Positions 46,456 through 49,539 of a stretch of 49,539 nt of DNA are shown here, in pieces; the first letter of the stretch is position 1, and every line of letters begins with the position of its first letter. Location: assembly GCF_005844455.1 (NCBI RefSeq), contig NZ_SPGF01000010.1, positions 1 to 49,539 of the forward strand, read 5' to 3'. Below the pieces are notes generated by a model. That model was not told where the DNA came from, did not search any database, and worked only from the letters and a program-made list of their open reading frames with translations. The DNA is from Streptococcus mitis (GTDB lineage Bacteria; Bacillota; Bacilli; Lactobacillales; Streptococcaceae). The position numbers were made by a program, and so were the translations under genes.

Positions 46456-46542
46456 GACTCCCACCGGCTCCATTATTCCTTTGCATTCTTTTGCATTCCT
46501 TGGTAAAACGTTGTTAAATCAACGTTTTTTGTTTTTGTCTTT
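46456..46542. repeat. attR core (87 bp)
   Basis: The sequence matches attL (5286-5382) apart from one missing 10-bp TTGCATTC unit. It repeats the last 17 bases of ssrA and the complete ssrA terminator (46505-46528). Downstream host sequence begins at 46543. Confidence 0.95.
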
Positions 46543-46543
46543 C

Positions 46544-46567
46544 AGTCCGTCTCACACATAACGGACT
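46544..46567. repeat. Hairpin AGTCCGT/ACGGACT beside attR
   Basis: Perfect seven-base arms with a ten-base loop lie in host DNA between the att core and the RUP element. Its role is unclear. Confidence 0.4.
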
Positions 46568-46569
46568 AA

Positions 46570-46676
46570 TATAGTAGATTGAAATAAGATGTGAACAAAC
46601 TGATTAGGAAAGTCAAATTAATTTCTAGAAATGTTTTAGTAGTCACGGCGTCCTATTCTAGCGTCAATCCATTATA
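46570..46676. repeat. RUP element (107 bp)
   Basis: The element starts TATAGTAGATTGAAATAAGA and ends in the inverted counterpart (TCTAGCGTCAATCCATTATA), giving imperfect terminal inverted repeats and exactly the 107-bp length of RUP. RUPs are small non-autonomous repeats of pneumococcus-type genomes, thought to be mobilised by the IS630-Spn1 transposase, part of which is seen at the left window edge. Confidence 0.85.
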
Positions 46677-46686
46677 GTCACACACT

Positions 46687-46735
46687 AAAACGCATAATGT
46701 AAAGGTTTTTGCACCTTACATTATGCGTTTTTGTG
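46687..46735. terminator. Bidirectional terminator downstream of bta
   Basis: AAAACGCATAATGTAAAGGT and ACCTTACATTATGCGTTTT pair with one bulge. T-rich tracts occur on both sides, so it can end bta transcription on the minus strand and any incoming plus-strand transcript. Confidence 0.85.
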
Positions 46736-46760
46736 ATTTTAAAACTTGTTAGCTGATTTT

Positions 46761-47108
46761 TTACAATCCTGCAAATTCTTTGATTTCTTGTGCTGACATT
46801 GAAGAGTCGCAACGGACATTGATTTGTCCATCTGCGATATGGACAAAGCCTGGTACAGTTGGGATTCCGTAGCGTGAGCGGAATGCTTGCAACTCATTTA
46901 GTTGGCTTGCTTCTTCACTGTTGATGAAGTAGATGTGAGCTTTAGTTTCAGCTACGACACCTGCCAATGTACCTGCAAATTTACGGCAGTAAGGGCAAGT
47001 TTTGCGACCAATAAAGAAGGTTGCAGTTTCTTTCTTATCAAGAGCTTCTTGCGCACGCGCAACTGTAGTGACTTCAAGGTCTTTGATATTATCTAAAAAT
47101 TGTTCCAT
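46761..47108 (-). CDS. bta: Thioredoxin-like bacteriocin-transport accessory protein
   Basis: The 115-residue protein has a thioredoxin fold with the redox motif CPYC (KTCPYCRKFAG, about residues 38-41) and the cis-Pro loop GIPTVPGFVHI. It fits the PedC/BrcD-type accessory family. It lacks a signal peptide, so it is likely cytoplasmic; in streptococci the gene lies next to pgm without bacteriocin genes, so the name should be taken loosely. GAGGTAATCTC precedes the ATG. Confidence 0.85.
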   Translation of the reverse strand: MEQFLDNIKDLEVTTVARAQEALDKKETATFFIGRKTCPYCRKFAGTLAGVVAETKAHIYFINSEEASQLNELQAFRSRYGIPTVPGFVHIADGQINVRCDSSMSAQEIKEFAGL

Positions 47109-47180
47109 GAGATTACCTCGCTTTCATTGATAAGTCTAGTATGCCATAAAGTTTCTAAAATTGCTTAGATTTGATACGAA

Positions 47181-47210
47181 AAAAGATGAGATTGGTTGGT
47201 CTCATCTTTT
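47181..47210 (-). terminator. pgm terminator
   Basis: On the minus strand AAAGATGAGA-CCAACCAA-TCTCATCTTT is followed by a T-run. It lies nine bases after the pgm stop. Confidence 0.85.
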
Positions 47211-47218
47211 GTAGTGCT

Positions 47219-48937
47219 TTATTTTACAAAAGCATTGATTTCTGCTTCTATATTAGCAATCTTAGCTTGTGATTCTTCGTTGGTTTCACCTACAACTGCA
47301 ATGTAGAATTTGATTTTTGGTTCTGTCCCTGAAGGGCGAACGGCAATCCATGAACCGTCAGCAAGTGTGTATTTCAACACATCACTTGGAGGAGTTGTCA
47401 AGTTTGTAACAGTGCCGTCAGCAGCAGTAGCTGTTTGAGCTTTGAAGTCTTCTACGACAGTGATAGCTGTTGCATTCCATTCTTTTGGAGCATTGTTACG
47501 GAATTTAGCCATAATCGCTTTGATTTGTTCAGCACCATCGACACCTGAAAGGGTAACAGAGATAGTTTTTTCTGCGTAGTAGCCGTACTCTTTGTAGATT
47601 TCTTCGATACCATCAGCAAGTGTCAAACCGCGTGAACGGTAGTAGGCAGCAAGTTCAGCAACGACTAGAACAGCTTGGATAGCATCTTTATCACGTACGA
47701 ATGGTTTAATCAAGTAACCGAAGCTTTCTTCAAATCCCATCATGTAAGTATGGTTGTGTTTTTCTTCGAATTCTTGGATTTTCTCAGCGATAAATTTGAA
47801 ACCTGTCAAAACGTTGAACATAGTTGCGCCGTAGCTTTCAGCAATCTTCGTTACCAAGTCAGTTGATACGATAGATTTGCAGAGAGCTGCATTTTCTGGA
47901 AGAGTTCCAGCGTTTTTGTGGGCTTCCAAGATGTATTTAGCCATGATAGCACCGATTTGGTTACCTGAAAGGTTGAGGTAGCTACCATCTTTTTGAAGAA
48001 CTTCAACACCAACACGGTCAGCATCAGGGTCAGTTGCCACAAGAACATCAGCACCAACTTGACGGCCGAGTTCTTCAGCAAGGGCAAAGGCTGCTTGATT
48101 TTCGGGATTTGGAGATTTAACAGTTGAGAAGTCTGGATCTGGAGTTGCTTGTGCTTCAACGACTTGAACAGAGTCAAATCCTGCTTGAGCAAGAGCACGA
48201 CGGGCCAACATTTCACCAGTACCATGAAGTGGTGTGTAGACAATTTTCATGTCTTTACCAAATTCTTCAATCAAGGCTGGGTTGATGTTTACGTCCTTAA
48301 CTTCTTTGAGGTATTCAACATCGACAGCTTCGCCGATAACTTCAATCAAGCCAGAAGCTTTTTCAGCTTCCACATCAGCAACTTCAACTGCAAATGGATT
48401 TTCGATTGCACGGATATAAGTAGTCAAAGCGTCTGCATCGTGTGGAGGCATTTGTCCACCGTCTTCACCGTAAACCTTGTATCCGTTAAATGGTGCAGGG
48501 TTGTGGCTGGCTGTGACCATGATACCTGCGAAACAGTTGAGGTGACGAACTGCAAATGACAGTTCTGGAGTTGGACGAAGGCTTTCAAATACGTAAGATT
48601 TGATGCCGTGTTTAGCAAGAACTGCCGCAGATTCAAAAGCAAACTCAGGTGAGAAGTGACGGCTATCGTAGGCAATTGCCACACCACGTTCTTTGTCGTT
48701 TCCCCCTTTTGACTCAATCAAACGAGCCAATCCTTCAGTAGCTTGACGAACAACGTAGATGTTGATGCGGTTTGTACCTGCACCGATCAAGCCGCGCATA
48801 CCTGCAGTACCAAATTCAAGATTGGTGTAGAAAGCATCTTCTTTTGTTTTTTCGTCCATGTTTTCTAAATCTTGACGAAGATAGTTGGGAAGACCGGCAA
48901 AATCGACCCATTTTTGATAATTTTCTTGGTAAGTCAT
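47219..48937 (-). CDS. pgm: Phosphoglucomutase / phospho-sugar mutase
   Basis: The 572-residue enzyme interconverts glucose-1-phosphate and glucose-6-phosphate, feeding UDP-glucose for capsule and teichoic-acid synthesis. The phosphoserine loop is TASHNPAPFNGYKVYG, the metal loop DPDADRVGV, the sugar-binding loop GFEESFGYL, and the phosphate-binding loop RPSGTEPKIKFY. Length and motifs match the PgcA-type enzymes of Gram-positive bacteria. AAAGGAG is the ribosome site; a good promoter is upstream. Confidence 0.95.
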   Translation of the reverse strand: MTYQENYQKWVDFAGLPNYLRQDLENMDEKTKEDAFYTNLEFGTAGMRGLIGAGTNRINIYVVRQATEGLARLIESKGGNDKERGVAIAYDSRHFSPEFAFESAAVLAKHGIKSYVFESLRPTPELSFAVRHLNCFAGIMVTASHNPAPFNGYKVYGEDGGQMPPHDADALTTYIRAIENPFAVEVADVEAEKASGLIEVIGEAVDVEYLKEVKDVNINPALIEEFGKDMKIVYTPLHGTGEMLARRALAQAGFDSVQVVEAQATPDPDFSTVKSPNPENQAAFALAEELGRQVGADVLVATDPDADRVGVEVLQKDGSYLNLSGNQIGAIMAKYILEAHKNAGTLPENAALCKSIVSTDLVTKIAESYGATMFNVLTGFKFIAEKIQEFEEKHNHTYMMGFEESFGYLIKPFVRDKDAIQAVLVVAELAAYYRSRGLTLADGIEEIYKEYGYYAEKTISVTLSGVDGAEQIKAIMAKFRNNAPKEWNATAITVVEDFKAQTATAADGTVTNLTTPPSDVLKYTLADGSWIAVRPSGTEPKIKFYIAVVGETNEESQAKIANIEAEINAFVK

Positions 48938-48973
48938 AGAGTATCTCCTTTATCTATTGCTTTAATCACTTTC

Positions 48974-49002
48974 ATTATATCACGATTTGATATTTTAGTA
49001 AA
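48974..49002 (-). promoter_or_regulatory. pgm promoter
   Basis: On the minus strand TTTACT (48997-49002), 17 bases, TATAAT (48974-48979) lies 37 bases before the pgm start. Confidence 0.8.
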
Positions 49003-49192
49003 ACGTTAGCATAACTTAAAATGTAGGAAATTTACTTTTATTTCATTGTAGAAGAATAGTTAAATACATTTGTTTTATACCAATTTTCTAATGATAATTG
49101 ATTTAGATTAATCTATTTAAGATTGGAGGTGATGTTTTACTAGGTTTTCTCCTATAGACTTCCTGCGAAACAAAACATGGTACAATAGTTCT

Positions 49193-49339
49193 ATGAATTA
49201 TGAAGCAAGCAAACAATTAACTGATGTACGATTTAAGCGCCTTGTTGGTGTTCAGCGCACTACTTTTGAAGAGATGTTAGCTGTGTTAAAACAGCTTATC
49301 AACATAAACACGCAAAAGGTGGACGAACTCCCAAGTTAA
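49193..49339 (+). CDS. IS1381 transposase OrfA (48 aa, frameshifted end)
   Basis: The ORF begins MNYEASKQLTDVRFKRLVGV and stops after ELPS. Homologous continuation is in the -1 frame from about 49288, where TTAAAACAGC appears in place of an expected extra A. Either this is the usual two-ORF arrangement read by frameshift or a one-base deletion inactivated this copy. TACAAT at 49181-49186 may be its -10. Confidence 0.75.
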   Translation: MNYEASKQLTDVRFKRLVGVQRTTFEEMLAVLKQLININTQKVDELPS

Positions 49340-49539
49340 GCTTAGAAGATCTCCTCATGGCTACTCTTCAATACATGCGAGAATACCGCACTTATGAACA
49401 AATTGCGGCTGATTTTGGCATTCACGAAAGCAACTTAATCCGTCGGAGTCAATGGGTTGAATCAACTCTTATTCAAAGTGGTTTTACGATTTCAAAAACT
49501 CATCTTAGTGCTGAGGATACGGTGATTGTGGATGCAACA
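49288..49539 (+). CDS. IS1381 transposase OrfB, N-terminal part
   Basis: In the -1 frame the protein continues KTAYQHKHAKGGRTPKLSLE, then a LRRxQWVE-type helical part (SNLIRRSQWVESTLIQSGF) and runs to the window end at VIVDA, the region leading to the IS5-family DDE domain. No independent start is apparent, so expression would need the frameshift at 49286-49292. Confidence 0.7.

Larger units (their letters stand above)
5286..46542. mobile_element. Complete temperate siphophage integrated in ssrA
   Basis: Direct repeats at 5286-5382 and 46456-46542 bound the element, giving a repeat-to-repeat distance of 41,170 bp. It contains every expected module in order: integrase, repressor switch, replication/recombination, late regulator, packaging, head, tail, holins and lysin. 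All major structural reading frames are open. Capsid, portal and terminase belong to the HK97 class, and Dit, Tal and a long tape measure indicate a non-contractile long tail. The choline-binding lysin ties it to hosts with choline-decorated teichoic acids. Nothing visible would prevent induction, but viability is an inference. Confidence 0.95.
49155..49539 (+). mobile_element. IS1381-type insertion sequence, left part (cut by window edge)
   Basis: The transposase reading frames and the sequence TAGACTTCCTGCGAAAC before the gene agree with IS1381 (IS5 family) as recalled from pneumococcal genomes. The exact left terminal repeat cannot be confirmed, and the right end is outside the window. Confidence 0.7.

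Noticed and set aside
45953..46486. Small ORFs in the gap between lysin and attR
   Set aside because: They have no ribosome site, are rich in repeats and encode low-complexity peptides; the segment looks regulatory.
47851..48243. 130-codon minus-strand ORF within pgm
   Set aside because: It is another frame of the well-conserved pgm gene on the same strand, with no ribosome site.

Overview
The window is a chromosome segment of a mitis-group Streptococcus (S. pneumoniae, S. mitis, S. oralis or a close relative) carrying a complete, apparently intact temperate siphophage inserted at the 3' end of the tmRNA gene (ssrA). The host assignment rests on a BOX element (1866-2016), a 107-bp RUP element (46570-46676), an IS1381-type transposase at the right edge, an IS630-Spn1-type transposase start at the left edge, the tmRNA tag AKNNTSYALAA, and a prophage endolysin of the Cpl-1 type with choline-binding repeats.

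Left host flank (1-5302): rlmB and def on the minus strand; then on the plus strand a CapA-like membrane protein, a Cof-type HAD phosphatase, an SGNH esterase and ssrA. Right host flank (46543-49539): RUP, a thioredoxin-like accessory protein (bta) and phosphoglucomutase (pgm) on the minus strand, then IS1381.

The prophage runs between direct att repeats at 5286-5382 and 46456-46542, about 41.2 kb. From the left: integrase (minus strand); a lysogeny/switch region (two small genes, an S24-type CI repressor, divergent promoters with operator-like GTTTAAC repeats, two small Xre regulators); an early region (DUF3102, ORF6C, a minus-strand HEPN-type gene, a winged-helix protein followed by an iteron-rich probable origin, DUF771, Bet recombinase, DUF1351, SSB, a cytosine-5-type methylase, RusA, DUF1642, an N6/N4-type methylase, DUF1372, a nuclease-like protein, YopX, a DUF1492 late regulator and many tiny overlapping ORFs); a non-coding segment with two tRNA-like folds next to a minus-strand HicAB module; then the HK97-type packaging and morphogenesis block (HNH, TerS, TerL, portal, ClpP-type protease, capsid, connectors, major tail protein, gpG/gpGT, tape measure, Dit, Tal with a C-terminal S74 domain), two holins and the lysin.

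The points most worth a second look are: three probable programmed frameshifts within about 3 kb (capsid +1, major tail protein -1, tail chaperone -1); a self-contained DUF4352 cargo gene between terL and portal; a HEPN-type gene on the lagging strand; three tiny promoter-terminator units that may make short RNAs; two tRNA-like folds; and repeat arrays at the origin and next to attR. Everything was read by eye from sequence; family names come from recognised motifs, not from database searches.
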